A stretch of 64,000 bases of DNA from Bacillota bacterium (GTDB lineage Bacteria; Bacillota; Bacilli; Paenibacillales; UBA4045), in assembly GCA_023441055.1 (NCBI GenBank), contig JAEZQY010000047.1:62001-126000 (forward strand). The letters are read 5' to 3'. This document shows, one piece after another, positions 1-9,215 of this stretch. Position 1 is the first letter of the stretch. Every line of letters begins with the position of its first letter. The notes under the pieces are model-generated. The model did not search any database, was not told where the DNA came from, and saw nothing but the letters and a program-made list of their open reading frames with translations. A program made the translations under genes and the position numbers.

Positions 1-606
1 GAACAGCTGAACCGCCTTCGCTCCTGCGGTAATCTGCGCGCGCAGATAGCTGATCACCATATCGCCCAGCTTATCCATCAGCTTGAACCACAGCTCCGGC
101 TCGCCATACATCATCGCCTTCGTTCGCAAGTAATTTTTTGACGGCCTGCCCTCGATTAAATAGCTCGCAAGCGTGAATGGCGCTCCGGCGAACGTAATGA
201 GCGGCACGGATAACTGCTCGTCAAGAATGCGAATCGTCTCCATCACATGCGACAGATCTCTCTCAACATCGATAGGCTTAAGCCGCTCGATATCCTGAGC
301 TGTGCGGATCGGATTATAGATGACCGGACCTACATCCTTCACTATGTCGAAATCTATCCCAATCGAAGCGACCGGATTCATGATGTCGGAATAGAGGATG
401 GCGGCATCTACACCGAGCTTCTTGACCGGCATCATCGTCACCTCGGCGGCCAGCTCCGGCTGCAGGCAGATCTCCAGCAGGGAATAATTCTCCTTGATCT
501 TCCGATACTCTGGGTCATATCTGCCCGCTTGTCTCATATACCACACTGGAACATGATCAATCTGTTGCTTCCGGCAAGCCCGGAGGAAATTGGTGTTCAA
601 GATCAT
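1..606 (-). CDS. hemE: Uroporphyrinogen decarboxylase, N-terminal part (gene runs off the window)
   Basis: HemE removes the four acetate carboxyls of uroporphyrinogen III to give coproporphyrinogen III in the cytoplasm. The reading frame is open from an ATG at 606 to the window edge (202 codons); the C-terminal part lies outside the window. The protein begins MILNTNFLRA and carries the family signature PVWYMRQAGRY, which holds the substrate-binding Arg residues, near residue 20. It then has GIDFDIVKDVGPV and ITFAGAPFTLASY. An AAGGG Shine-Dalgarno lies 8-12 bases upstream. It follows hemL by 55 bases on the same strand and is probably the last heme gene of the operon. In B. subtilis hemE sits in a separate hemEHY operon, so linkage to hemL is a difference from that genus. 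The identity is secure; only the 3' extent is unknown. Confidence 0.93.
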   Translation of the reverse strand, partial: MILNTNFLRACRKQQIDHVPVWYMRQAGRYDPEYRKIKENYSLLEICLQPELAAEVTMMPVKKLGVDAAILYSDIMNPVASIGIDFDIVKDVGPVIYNPIRTAQDIERLKPIDVERDLSHVMETIRILDEQLSVPLITFAGAPFTLASYLIEGRPSKNYLRTKAMMYGEPELWFKLMDKLGDMVISYLRAQITAGAKAVQLF

Positions 607-661
607 TTTGTCAGCCCTTTCCTAGGTAACCTTCATATAATGACGCTAGTGTGAACGGTAT

Positions 662-1963
662 TCACAGCCGCTTAAGTGCCTCGCGATGTGCCGCTATCGT
701 CTGATCGATGTCATCATCGGTATGGGCGAGCGAGATGAACAACCCCTCGAATTGGGAGGGAGCGATACATACGCCATGATCGAGCAAGCCCTCGAACACC
801 GTATTGAATTGCTGCAGATTCGACGATTTGGCAGCTGTGTAATTCGTGACGCGCTCCTCCGTATAGAACGGACATAGCATCGATCCGACACGGTTAATCG
901 TTACCGCGATACCGAATTCGGCGCTGTTAGCGGTTAGGCCTGCCTCTAGTCTGGCGGATCGCTTCTCCAGCGTCTCATAAACACCGGGCTCGCCAAGCAG
1001 CTTCAGCGTAGTATAGCCGGCCGCCATCGCCAGCGGATTGCCAGACAGCGTTCCTGCCTGATAGATTGGACCTGCTGGTGCCATTCTCTCCATGATCTCG
1101 CGTTTACCGCCGTAAGCACCTACAGGCAGTCCACCGCCGATTACCTTCCCCATGCATGTCAGGTCGGGGGTTACCCCGAACCGTCCTTGCGCGCAATGCA
1201 AGCCTACACGGAAGCCAGTCATCACTTCATCGAAGATGAGTAGGCTGCCGTATTGCAGCGTGATGGAGCGCAGCCCTTCGAGGAAGCCCGCCAGTGGCGG
1301 CACTACGCCCATGTTCCCTGCTACTGGTTCAACAATGATCGCCGCAATCTCCTCGCCATAAGCCTGGAATGCCTGCTTAACAGCCTCCAGGTCATTGTAA
1401 GGCACTGTAATCGTATGTGCGGCTACACCCTCAGGTACACCCGGACTGTCAGGCAACCCCAATGTCGCTACGCCTGAGCCCGCCTTGATTAACAAGGAGT
1501 CCGCATGACCGTGATAACCGCCCTCGAATTTCACAATCTTATTGCGCCCCGTGTAGCCGCGCGCTAACCGCAGCGCGCTCATCGTTGCCTCTGTTCCAGA
1601 ATTGACCATGCGCACAACCTCAACTGACGGCACCCGCTCACAGACCAGCTTAGCCATCTCGGTCTCCAGCAATGTAGGCGCGCCGAAGCTGGTGCCCTTA
1701 GCTGCCATATCTGTAATCGCAGCCAGCACCTCGGGATGCGCATGACCGAGAATAAGCGGTCCCCACGATCCGATATAATCGATATAGTGATTGCCGTCGA
1801 TATCATATAGACGACTTCCCTGTCCGCGCTCCGCGAACACCGGCGTGAGACCGACAGAGCGGAATGCGCGAACCGGACTATTCACCCCGCCTGGGATGTA
1901 GTGCCGCGCTTCTTCGAAAGCGGCCTTCGAGCGAGCCTCAACACGCTTATTTACCTTACTCAT
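662..1963 (-). CDS. hemL: Glutamate-1-semialdehyde 2,1-aminomutase
   Basis: This PLP enzyme converts glutamate-1-semialdehyde to 5-aminolevulinate, the second step of the C5 heme pathway. The product is 433 residues, the normal length. The N-terminal motif YIPGGVNSPVRAF is typical. FDEVMTGFRVG holds the PLP-binding Asp, and CMGKVIGGGLPVGA holds the lysine that forms the internal aldimine. The ATG at 1963 is preceded by GGGGT. hemL is separated from hemB by a Crp/Fnr-type gene on the opposite strand, so it probably has its own promoter in the 71 bases between 1963 and 2035. I could not pick a convincing -35/-10 pair there for this strand. hemE follows in the same direction. Confidence 0.97.
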   Translation of the reverse strand: MSKVNKRVEARSKAAFEEARHYIPGGVNSPVRAFRSVGLTPVFAERGQGSRLYDIDGNHYIDYIGSWGPLILGHAHPEVLAAITDMAAKGTSFGAPTLLETEMAKLVCERVPSVEVVRMVNSGTEATMSALRLARGYTGRNKIVKFEGGYHGHADSLLIKAGSGVATLGLPDSPGVPEGVAAHTITVPYNDLEAVKQAFQAYGEEIAAIIVEPVAGNMGVVPPLAGFLEGLRSITLQYGSLLIFDEVMTGFRVGLHCAQGRFGVTPDLTCMGKVIGGGLPVGAYGGKREIMERMAPAGPIYQAGTLSGNPLAMAAGYTTLKLLGEPGVYETLEKRSARLEAGLTANSAEFGIAVTINRVGSMLCPFYTEERVTNYTAAKSSNLQQFNTVFEGLLDHGVCIAPSQFEGLFISLAHTDDDIDQTIAAHREALKRL

Positions 1964-2001
1964 AGGACTACCCCTTTTCGAGAATTATGTTAGACTAGAC
2001 A

Positions 2002-2007
2002 TATAAT
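2002..2007 (+). promoter_or_regulatory. Candidate -10 hexamer of the Crp/Fnr-type gene
   Basis: A perfect TATAAT lies 28 bases upstream of the ATG at 2035. No good -35 is seen at 17 bases, so the promoter may need an activator. It shares the short divergent gap with the hemL start. Confidence 0.35.
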
Positions 2008-2034
2008 CCTATTCAAGTTGCAGGTGAACCTTCC

Positions 2035-2697
2035 ATGATAACCCTATTGAAGAATGTATCGCTATTCCAGAATCTGTCTGACGAGCAGCTCGCGCATATC
2101 GGTCAGTATTGTGTTCGGGTATCCGCCAAGAGCGGAACGATCCTGTTCCGTGAGAAGGAGCTCGGCGAAGAATTCTATATCCTGCTGGCCGGATCTGTGA
2201 AGATCTATACCACATCGGCGAATAGCGAGGAGAAGATTCTATCCGTATTCCGTCCCGGCGAGAGCTTCGGCGAGCTGTCGCTGATTGATGGCAAGCCGCG
2301 CTCAGCTACTGCAGAGACCATTCAAGACAGCGTATTGCTCAGCCTATCCAAGCAGAATTTCCTCGCGATCATGGCGAATAAATTCGACATTACGCTAACC
2401 ATTATGCAGGAGCTCTGTCAGCGGCTGCGGGACACGAATCAGCATGTCCATGACCTAACCTTCCTCGATTCGCGCACGCGCGTTCTGAAGAACCTCATCC
2501 AGATGGCCAACAAGCACGGCACCCGTCGTGGATCGCAGATCACACTGCGTGTCGTCATTAACTACGACGAGCTGTCGCTGATGGCCGGTGTCCAGAAGGA
2601 TGTACTCATGCAGGTGCTCAGGGAGCTTGAGTTAAAGTCGATCCTGCATATTGCTTCCGACGAGTTTACATTGGATCTATCCAAGCTGCGCGCTTAA
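2035..2697 (+). CDS. Crp/Fnr-family transcriptional regulator
   Basis: A 220-residue protein with the two-domain Crp/Fnr layout. The cyclic-nucleotide-type beta-roll is at about residues 10-120 (SGTILFREKELGEEFYIL, then GESFGELSLIDGKPRSA) and is followed by a long helix. The C-terminal winged helix at about 150-215 has recognition-helix region YDELSLMAGVQKDVLMQVL. The N-terminal cysteine cluster of oxygen-sensing Fnr is absent, with only one Cys near the start (QYCVRV), so an Fe-S sensor is not supported. The ATG at 2035 has an AGGTGAA ribosome site. It lies between hemL and hemB but on the other strand, and its stop overlaps the hemB stop by 4 bases. Placement suggests a link to heme or respiration control, but the ligand and targets are unknown. 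Confidence 0.88.
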   Translation: MITLLKNVSLFQNLSDEQLAHIGQYCVRVSAKSGTILFREKELGEEFYILLAGSVKIYTTSANSEEKILSVFRPGESFGELSLIDGKPRSATAETIQDSVLLSLSKQNFLAIMANKFDITLTIMQELCQRLRDTNQHVHDLTFLDSRTRVLKNLIQMANKHGTRRGSQITLRVVINYDELSLMAGVQKDVLMQVLRELELKSILHIASDEFTLDLSKLRA

Positions 2698-3683
2698 TCA
2701 AGCCATCTCGCGGCATCCTTGGCATGATACGTAATGATCATGTCCGCGCCAGCGCGCTTCAAGCCGATCAGCGTCTCCAGCACAATCGCCTGCTCGTCGA
2801 TCCATCCATTGGCTGATGCTGCCTTCACCATCGCATATTCGGCGCTTACGTTGTACGCGACGATCGGCTGCTCGAACTGGTCACGGATTGTCCGAATGAC
2901 GTCCATATAAGCGAGAGCAGGCTTAATAATCAGCATATCTGCGCCCTCAGCCACATCTGAATCCGCTTCGCGAATCGCCTCACGGACATTGGCCGGATCC
3001 ATCTGATACGTCTTGCGATCCCCGAATTGGGGCGCTGAATGCGCTGCTTCACGGAATGGACCATAGAACGCTGACGCGTACTTCACTGAATAGGACAGTA
3101 TGGGAATCTGGCGGAATCCTTCCTCGTCCAATCCAGCTCGAATAGCAGCTACAAAACCATCCATCATATTCGATGGCGCAATGACATCCGCGCCGGCGCG
3201 CGCCTGAGACACTGCCGTTCTGACCAGGTGCGTCAGCGATTCATCATTATCGACATAAGCGTGCCCACTTCGCTCATCATGCTTCACGATACCGCAATGT
3301 CCATGGTCGGTAAACTGACATAGACATGTATCTGTGATCACGAGCAAGTCGGGATAACGCTTCTTAATCATGCGGGTTGCGCGCTGCACAATCCCTTCCT
3401 CATCGTAAGCGGAGGTTCCGCATGCGTCCTTGACCAGCGGCACGCCGAACAATAGGACAGCTGGGATTCCGCATGCTGTTACCTCCACCAGCTCTTCCTC
3501 CAGGCGATCCAGCGAGTAATGATAGACACCTGGCATAGAGCTGATTTCCTCCTTCACATCTGTCCCTTCGGTTACGAAGATCGGATAGATGAGATCCTGG
3601 ACACTCACCTGATTCTCCCTCACCATCGCTCTAAGCGACGCTGAGCCTCTAAGTCGTCTATGTCTAATTATTGGATATACCAT
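2694..3683 (-). CDS. hemB: Porphobilinogen synthase (5-aminolevulinate dehydratase)
   Basis: This enzyme condenses two 5-aminolevulinate molecules to porphobilinogen. The protein is 329 residues, standard length. The zinc-site region TDTCLCQFTDHGHCG contains the Cys triad of zinc-type enzymes. SYSVKYASAFYGPFR and YNVSAEYAMVKAA contain the two Schiff-base lysine regions. The ATG at 3683 is preceded by AGAGGTGG. It follows the cobA-hemD fusion gene by 50 bases and is the last gene of the hemA-led unit before the inverted Crp/Fnr gene; the two stop codons overlap. Confidence 0.97.
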   Translation of the reverse strand: MVYPIIRHRRLRGSASLRAMVRENQVSVQDLIYPIFVTEGTDVKEEISSMPGVYHYSLDRLEEELVEVTACGIPAVLLFGVPLVKDACGTSAYDEEGIVQRATRMIKKRYPDLLVITDTCLCQFTDHGHCGIVKHDERSGHAYVDNDESLTHLVRTAVSQARAGADVIAPSNMMDGFVAAIRAGLDEEGFRQIPILSYSVKYASAFYGPFREAAHSAPQFGDRKTYQMDPANVREAIREADSDVAEGADMLIIKPALAYMDVIRTIRDQFEQPIVAYNVSAEYAMVKAASANGWIDEQAIVLETLIGLKRAGADMIITYHAKDAARWLD

Positions 3684-3732
3684 CTGTTATACCACCTCTC
3701 TATCTTATAATCATTCAGCCGCACACTCCCTG

Positions 3733-5271
3733 TTATTCAGCAATAATCGCCTCGATCAAGGAAGGAATTGTCGCCTCTGCGGCCATTCTATGTACCTCTA
3801 ATCCGCGATTCCGAGCCGTCTCCGCCGTCTTGGGTCCGATGCAGGCTATCATGCTGTCCGTCAGCAATTCAGCTGCCGACTGTCCCGTCACCGCCTCGAT
3901 CCGATCACAGAGATTATTGACCGTAGATGAGCTGGTGAATGTCACGATATGGACTTCATTGCGCTTCAGCAGCTGGATCAATTCATCCGTGTGCTCGTCA
4001 GTCGCGTGATTCTCATATACATCGACATCTATCACATGTAAGCCGCGTCTGCCCAGCTCGACAGCGAGGTAGGCGCGAGCCAGATCGCCGCGAGCCAGTA
4101 GCACACGCTGACCAGCAATCAGTTCATCCTCAATCGACTCGAGCAGTCCCTCCGCCTGATAGAAGGAGTCAGGCAGTATCTCCGCTACAATCCCACGCGC
4201 TAACAGGGCAGCGGCTGTAACCGGTCCTACCGCCGCGACCTTGGCAGCTGCCAATCGGCGAATATCGATTCGCTGGGCAGCCAGCCGCTGGAAGAAGTAG
4301 TCTACGCCATTGACACTCGTGAAGACGACCCAATGGTAGTCCTCCAATTGACGCAGAGCATCATCAAGCCGAGATAGCACCTCCGGTGACGAAGGCTCGC
4401 GCAGTTCAATTACAGGAAATTCATAAGCTTCACCGCCGAGCTCATCGATGCGATTCGATAGCTCGCTAGCTTGGCTGCGAGCGCGGGTCACGAGCACCCG
4501 TCGACCGAACAGCGGCTTCGACTCATACCAATTTAGCTTCTCACGTAGCCGCACCACTTCTCCGACGACAATCACAGCCGGCGGCTTGAAGTTCAGTTCC
4601 TGCACCTGCTCTGCAATATCAGCCAGTGTGCCAATCAATGTCTTCTGATTGATTCGGGTGCCCCAACGAATCAGGGCGACTGGTGTATCCGGAGACTTGC
4701 CGTTGGCAATCAATTGATCACGAATGTAGGCGATCTTCGTTACACCCATCAGGAAGATCAAGGTGTCCGTTGACGGCGTTATCATATCCCATTGGATATT
4801 CATTTCCAGCTTATCTGGATTCTCATGCCCGGTCACGATCGCCAGCGATGAAGCATAGTCCCGATGTGTCACTGGTATTCCTGCGTAAGCCGGAACAGAC
4901 AGCGCCGAGGTAACACCCGGAATAATATCATAATCAATCCCATGGTATCCGAGCAGCTCCGCCTCCTCGCCGCCGCGCCCGAATAACATCGGGTCTCCTC
5001 CCTTGAGCCGCGCAACCTGCTTGCCTGCGAGCGCAAGATCGACTAGTAATTGATTGATCTGTTCCTGCTTTAAGGTATGCTTGCTCTGCTTCTTGCCAAC
5101 ATAGATCAGCTCTGCGCTAGGCTTGGCTTCCTTCAGCAATCTAGGGCTTGATAATCGATCATAGACGATCACATCAGCCCTCCTGATAGCCTCAAGCCCG
5201 CGTACGGTAATCAGCTTCGGATCACCCGGTCCAGCGCCTACTAGATAAACCTTTCCCCTAGGTTCACCCAT
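3733..5271 (-). CDS. cobA-hemD: Fused uroporphyrinogen-III C-methyltransferase / uroporphyrinogen-III synthase
   Basis: A 512-residue bifunctional protein. Residues about 1-245 are the SUMT (CobA) domain: GKVYLVGAGPGDPKLITVRG is the SAM-binding N-terminal signature, with LKGGDPMLFGRGGEEAE and PVTHRDYASS further on. It methylates uroporphyrinogen III towards precorrin-2. Residues about 260-510 are the HemD domain (RRVLVTRARSQASEL, then VVFTSVNGVDYFF), which cyclises hydroxymethylbilane to uroporphyrinogen III. I start at the ATG at 5271, 4 bases after the hemC stop, because GGGAG sits 8 bases upstream inside the hemC end and because MGEPRGKVYLVG matches the usual N terminus. The fusion couples siroheme and heme branches and is common in Paenibacillaceae and clostridia. 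Confidence 0.94.
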   Translation of the reverse strand: MGEPRGKVYLVGAGPGDPKLITVRGLEAIRRADVIVYDRLSSPRLLKEAKPSAELIYVGKKQSKHTLKQEQINQLLVDLALAGKQVARLKGGDPMLFGRGGEEAELLGYHGIDYDIIPGVTSALSVPAYAGIPVTHRDYASSLAIVTGHENPDKLEMNIQWDMITPSTDTLIFLMGVTKIAYIRDQLIANGKSPDTPVALIRWGTRINQKTLIGTLADIAEQVQELNFKPPAVIVVGEVVRLREKLNWYESKPLFGRRVLVTRARSQASELSNRIDELGGEAYEFPVIELREPSSPEVLSRLDDALRQLEDYHWVVFTSVNGVDYFFQRLAAQRIDIRRLAAAKVAAVGPVTAAALLARGIVAEILPDSFYQAEGLLESIEDELIAGQRVLLARGDLARAYLAVELGRRGLHVIDVDVYENHATDEHTDELIQLLKRNEVHIVTFTSSSTVNNLCDRIEAVTGQSAAELLTDSMIACIGPKTAETARNRGLEVHRMAAEATIPSLIEAIIAE

Positions 5272-5275
5272 ATGT

Positions 5276-6214
5276 TCATACTCCCATCTGCGCCAGAATT
5301 CGATCTGCGCCACGATTGATTAATGCTTCTGCCAGCCGCTCGCCCACAAGCTGTGGATCCTGGCCAGACAAGCTTTCCTTGAGCATCGTTTCGCCATCAG
5401 GCGTACCAACGATGCCTGTCAGCTGGATCAAGCCGCTGCCGTCGTCCTGCCAGGTCGCATAAGCGCCGATCGGCACTTGACAGCCGCCATTCAATCTAGC
5501 AAGATAAGCGCGCTCAGCTGCAACTGTTCGCTCCGTAACCGGGTCATTGATCAGATTCAGCAGTGCGCGAACTTCCGGATCGTGCTTCCTGCACTCAATC
5601 CCTAGCGCGCCCTGTCCGACAGCCGGCACACATAATTCCGGTGACAGATACTCACTAACTCGGTCCTGCCATCCAATTCGGTGCAAGCCCGCTCCCGCGA
5701 GCAGAATTGCATCGAATCCTTCTGTCTCGAGCTTCTTCAGACGCGTATCGATATTGCCGCGTATCGATTCGATGCGCAGATCCGGCCGATAGGCTCTAAG
5801 CTGACATGCGCGTCTGAGACTGCTCGTACCGATGATCGCAGCTTGCGGCAGCTCATCCAATGTCAGATTTCCTCTAGAGATCAGCGCATCACGCGCATCA
5901 ACGCGCCTGGGCACCCCTCCGATCATCAGGTCGTCGGGCAATTGAGACGGCATGTCCTTCATGCTGTGAACAGCCAGATCGATCTCTCCATCGAGCAGCG
6001 CTTGTTCGATCTCCTTGACGAACAGTCCCTTGCCGCCGACCTTGGACAAGGTGACATCGAGAATGCGATCCCCTTGCGTTACAATCTTCTTGACACTGAA
6101 TTCCAGCTCCCAGCCCTCGCCTAACGCGAGCTTACGCAGCTGTTCGATCACTTGATTCGTCTGTGTGAGCGCGAGCGCGCTCTGTCTGCTGCCTACTACA
6201 ATATGTCTCTTCAT
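5276..6214 (-). CDS. hemC: Hydroxymethylbilane synthase (porphobilinogen deaminase)
   Basis: HemC polymerises four porphobilinogens into hydroxymethylbilane using a dipyrromethane cofactor. From the chosen start the protein is 312 residues and begins MKRHIVVGSRQSALAL, the family N terminus. LNGGCQVPIGAYA contains the cofactor-binding Cys. Start choice: the frame stays open upstream to an ATG at 6247 that overlaps the previous stop, but the ATG at 6214 has GGAG seven bases upstream and fits the family. Translational coupling to the sirC-type gene remains possible. The stop lies 4 bases before the cobA-hemD start. Confidence 0.95.
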   Translation of the reverse strand: MKRHIVVGSRQSALALTQTNQVIEQLRKLALGEGWELEFSVKKIVTQGDRILDVTLSKVGGKGLFVKEIEQALLDGEIDLAVHSMKDMPSQLPDDLMIGGVPRRVDARDALISRGNLTLDELPQAAIIGTSSLRRACQLRAYRPDLRIESIRGNIDTRLKKLETEGFDAILLAGAGLHRIGWQDRVSEYLSPELCVPAVGQGALGIECRKHDPEVRALLNLINDPVTERTVAAERAYLARLNGGCQVPIGAYATWQDDGSGLIQLTGIVGTPDGETMLKESLSGQDPQLVGERLAEALINRGADRILAQMGV

Positions 6215-6243
6215 AGCCATGCTCCGTTTCCGTATAGTAGCTG

Positions 6244-6927
6244 TCATGTCAGCTCAGTCGGGGAAAGCTCCTGCTGCCAGTTCGTGATGTCTTCAGCCCG
6301 CTTCAGTACCTCAAGCACGTGACGTCGATAAGCATCGATGCGCCCTTCTCGGATTAGCCCTAGTATATCGACCGTCAACACATGATGATAAATCATCCTT
6401 CTCAGCTGAGGGTTTACGATGTCAACATGCGTTCTGGTTCGCAGCTCCGCTAAGAAGTCCACATAAATCTCGTAATCATCGCCATAGCGCTGAGCAAGCT
6501 CATCTCTTAGCTTAACTGCCAGTCCCGGACTAGCACCGCTGGTGGACACCGTCATCACGAGCGACCCCCTATGCAGAGCTGCTGGTACAATGAAGCTGCC
6601 GCGCTCTGGCCGCATGCTGTCGCAAGCTAGCAATCCCATCTCCACCGCATCTCGGCATACACGCGCATTCACCTCATCGGAGTCCGTCGCGGCGAACACG
6701 AGCAGCGCTCCTGTTAGATCCGTTCCTCCCGCATAGGGACGACGCTCTGCGCTCACCGCTCCCTCGACCACCCATTGGGTAATCTCGGGGCCGATCACGG
6801 GAGCGACTACATGAATCTTCGCGCTTGATAGAAGTAAGGTTTTTATTTTGCGAGACGCTACTGCACCGCCCCCTACTACTACACAGCTTCGCCCATTCAA
6901 TTGCAATTGAATCGTATAACCGCTCAT
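6244..6927 (-). CDS. Precorrin-2 dehydrogenase / sirohydrochlorin ferrochelatase-type protein (SirC/Met8/CysG N-domain)
   Basis: A 227-residue protein with an N-terminal Rossmann fold: GRSCVVVGGGAVASRKIKTL binds NAD, and LLVFAATDSDEVNARV and VPAALHRGSLVMTVSTSGAS follow. These are hallmarks of precorrin-2 dehydrogenases that make sirohydrochlorin, with or without chelatase activity. With the CobA half of the neighbouring fusion it completes a route from uroporphyrinogen III to siroheme inside the heme cluster, although the separate chelatase step is not proven. It lies between hemX and hemC with short spacing. Confidence 0.9.
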   Translation of the reverse strand: MSGYTIQLQLNGRSCVVVGGGAVASRKIKTLLLSSAKIHVVAPVIGPEITQWVVEGAVSAERRPYAGGTDLTGALLVFAATDSDEVNARVCRDAVEMGLLACDSMRPERGSFIVPAALHRGSLVMTVSTSGASPGLAVKLRDELAQRYGDDYEIYVDFLAELRTRTHVDIVNPQLRRMIYHHVLTVDILGLIREGRIDAYRRHVLEVLKRAEDITNWQQELSPTELT

Positions 6928-6944
6928 TATCAGTCGCCACCCCT

Positions 6945-7757
6945 CTAATGGAATTCAGAGAATGTGTTGGACCAGATGAGATTGCCGAGCACGGCAGCCA
7001 GTCCAATGAGATTGATCACCGCCAGTTGCGTCCAGCTTCGCTTGCCCCGCAATCGCATCCAGATATAATAGCCATAGATGAGTAAGATCAGAACCGTATG
7101 GATGACCTTCCAATCGCCCAGGAGCCGCCATTGCTGACCGTAAGTGATCCAAGATAGACCGAGCACGAGCGAGGCGATCAGCAGCGGCACACCGGCTACT
7201 ACGAGCCACATGGTGATCTTGTGGGTGACTTCTAGCGACGGCATTCGGCTCATATAGGCGGACCAGCGCTTGCTCTTAAGACGTCCGTAGAGGAAGAGCA
7301 GCATGGCGGACAGCAATGCGCTGAGAATGAAGAGTGAGTAGCTGGCGGCTGCCAGCGAGATATGGACGACTAGCAGATCATCTCTCACCTGCCACTGCAA
7401 GACAGCGCCTGAGATATCGCGGTTGCCGAAGAAGCCGAGTGAAGCGATCGCGAAGCCCGCTAGATTCACTAAGAATAAAACATCGATCCGCATGATGAAA
7501 TTCAGTGCGAGCGACAGCGTAATCACCAGCCAGGAGAGGAAGAACAACGAGCCGAATAGCTGCAGCATGGTCTCCATCCGCATCTGAGAGGCCTCATAGA
7601 AGAGATAGATGGTTTGCAAAGCCCATACAAAAGCAAGCAACCCTGCACCAAGCTGCTTCGCTCTAAGATTCCGCTCTACGAAATCTGAGAACATAAACAG
7701 AAGGCTCAGGGCATATAGATACAGCATTGCATCGAAGAATATACTCGTTCCGTGCAT
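6945..7757 (-). CDS. hemX: HemX / CcsA-type multispan membrane protein
   Basis: A 270-residue integral membrane protein with about eight hydrophobic segments, for example LYLYALSLLFMF, LVITLSLALNFIM and SYSLFILSALLSAMLL. It belongs to the cytochrome c assembly (CcsA/HemX) family. In B. subtilis HemX lies directly after hemA and negatively affects the HemA protein level; the position here, 9 bases after the hemA stop, is the same. GGAGG precedes the ATG at 7757. A role in cytochrome c maturation is possible from the family, but the position supports HemX. Confidence 0.9.
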   Translation of the reverse strand: MHGTSIFFDAMLYLYALSLLFMFSDFVERNLRAKQLGAGLLAFVWALQTIYLFYEASQMRMETMLQLFGSLFFLSWLVITLSLALNFIMRIDVLFLVNLAGFAIASLGFFGNRDISGAVLQWQVRDDLLVVHISLAAASYSLFILSALLSAMLLFLYGRLKSKRWSAYMSRMPSLEVTHKITMWLVVAGVPLLIASLVLGLSWITYGQQWRLLGDWKVIHTVLILLIYGYYIWMRLRGKRSWTQLAVINLIGLAAVLGNLIWSNTFSEFH

Positions 7758-7766
7758 GCGGACCTC

Positions 7767-9167
7767 CTACATGTGCGCGGGAACGCTTCTAAGGACAAGC
7801 GTTCTTGCGCGCTCGCTCTTATCCACGGGCTCTGTCGCTTTGGACTTGCCGTCGTCTAGCAAGGTGTCTTCCTCGCTGGCTCCGCTGCGCGCAATCTCTT
7901 CCTCCAGCGCGAACAGATGCGCGAACAGCTCGACCGCCTCTTCCCCGCGCCGCTGTGCCGCCAGCTCCTTCACCCGTTCAACCGGATCGTGCACCATCTG
8001 ATTCAGCATGCTCTTGCTCAGCTTATGAATCACCTTAATCTCTCGTTCAGACAGCTGGGGCAGCTTCCTTCGCATGCTGTCCATCGTCTCTTCGTGAATC
8101 GCTGATGCCTTATGCTGCAATGCGCGAATAGCAGGTGCGACACCCAAGGTTCTATACCACTGCTGGAATTCGAAGATGTCCTGATCAATGATCAGCTGAA
8201 CCTTATCGGCCTCGCGCTTCCTCATCTCGAGGTTATTGTCCACGATCGCCTGGAGATCATCGATATCATAGAGGAACACATGATCCAGCTTGCTGATCGC
8301 CGGGTCTAGATCACGCGGCACGGCGATGTCGATCATGAACAGCGGGCGGTTGCCGCGCCGCTTCATCGCCTGCTCCACCATCGCGCTCGTCAGCACATAT
8401 CCCTGCGAACCCGTGGAGGTAATGATAATGTCGATCTCATGCAGCATGATCATCTGGACGATCTCATCCAGCGTACATGCGATTCCACCTAATCGACTGA
8501 TGAGCTCCTCCGCGCGTTCAATCGTGCGATTCGCTACGACCACCTTGCCTGCGCCGCCTGCCTGCAGATGCTTCACTGTAAGCTCACCCATCTTGCCTGC
8601 ACCGATGATCATCACATTCTTACCGCGATATTGACCGAATATCCGCTTGCCCAATTCAACAGCTGCATAGCTGACCGACACCGCGCTCTCGCCGATCGCC
8701 GTATCCGTATGCGCGCGCTTCGCCATCGTGATCGCTTGCTTGAACAATCGGTTGAAGATCGTCCCAGTCGTCTTCTCGCGCTGCGCGAGTAGGAAGGCCG
8801 TGCGAATCTGTCCGAGAATCTGAGTCTCGCCAATCACCATAGAGTCCAATCCCGCGGTTACACGGAACAGATGATTCATCGCTTCACGGTCCTCGTGAAT
8901 CTGTAGATACTTCGTGAAGACGGAGCGCGAAATCCCGAACCATCGCTCCATGAAATCTCTTATATAATGACCGCACATATGCAGACGGTCCACAACAGCA
9001 TAGATCTCAGTTCGGTTACAGGTAGACACGATGACGCATTCCACAATGCTCTTAGTTCGCTTCAGCGTCTGCAGCGCTTCCGGCAATTGCTCCTCGACGA
9101 ACGTGTATTGCTCGCGAATTTCGACTGGAGCCGTTCTGTAGTTCAAGCTAATGGCCACTAGATGCAT
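7767..9167 (-). CDS. hemA: Glutamyl-tRNA reductase
   Basis: HemA reduces glutamyl-tRNA to glutamate-1-semialdehyde with NADPH, the first and regulated step of the C5 pathway. The protein is 466 residues and begins MHLVAISLNYRTAPVEIRE. IVSTCNRTEIYAV holds the catalytic Cys. The NADPH fold is seen in KNVMIIGAGKMGELTVKHL, and the C-terminal dimerisation helices follow. The open frame extends 61 codons upstream, but the ATG at 9167 has a perfect GGAGG eight bases upstream and the correct N terminus. It is the first gene of the hem operon, preceded by an extended -10 promoter at 9216-9224. Confidence 0.97.
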   Translation of the reverse strand: MHLVAISLNYRTAPVEIREQYTFVEEQLPEALQTLKRTKSIVECVIVSTCNRTEIYAVVDRLHMCGHYIRDFMERWFGISRSVFTKYLQIHEDREAMNHLFRVTAGLDSMVIGETQILGQIRTAFLLAQREKTTGTIFNRLFKQAITMAKRAHTDTAIGESAVSVSYAAVELGKRIFGQYRGKNVMIIGAGKMGELTVKHLQAGGAGKVVVANRTIERAEELISRLGGIACTLDEIVQMIMLHEIDIIITSTGSQGYVLTSAMVEQAMKRRGNRPLFMIDIAVPRDLDPAISKLDHVFLYDIDDLQAIVDNNLEMRKREADKVQLIIDQDIFEFQQWYRTLGVAPAIRALQHKASAIHEETMDSMRRKLPQLSEREIKVIHKLSKSMLNQMVHDPVERVKELAAQRRGEEAVELFAHLFALEEEIARSGASEEDTLLDDGKSKATEPVDKSERARTLVLRSVPAHM

Positions 9168-9215
9168 CGATCGTACCTCCCTTTCCGTAATGATAATAAT
9201 TCTAAATACTCGTAC

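Noticed and set aside
247..654. A 135-codon plus-strand frame at the left edge
   Set aside because: It is antisense to hemE, whose family motifs are clear.
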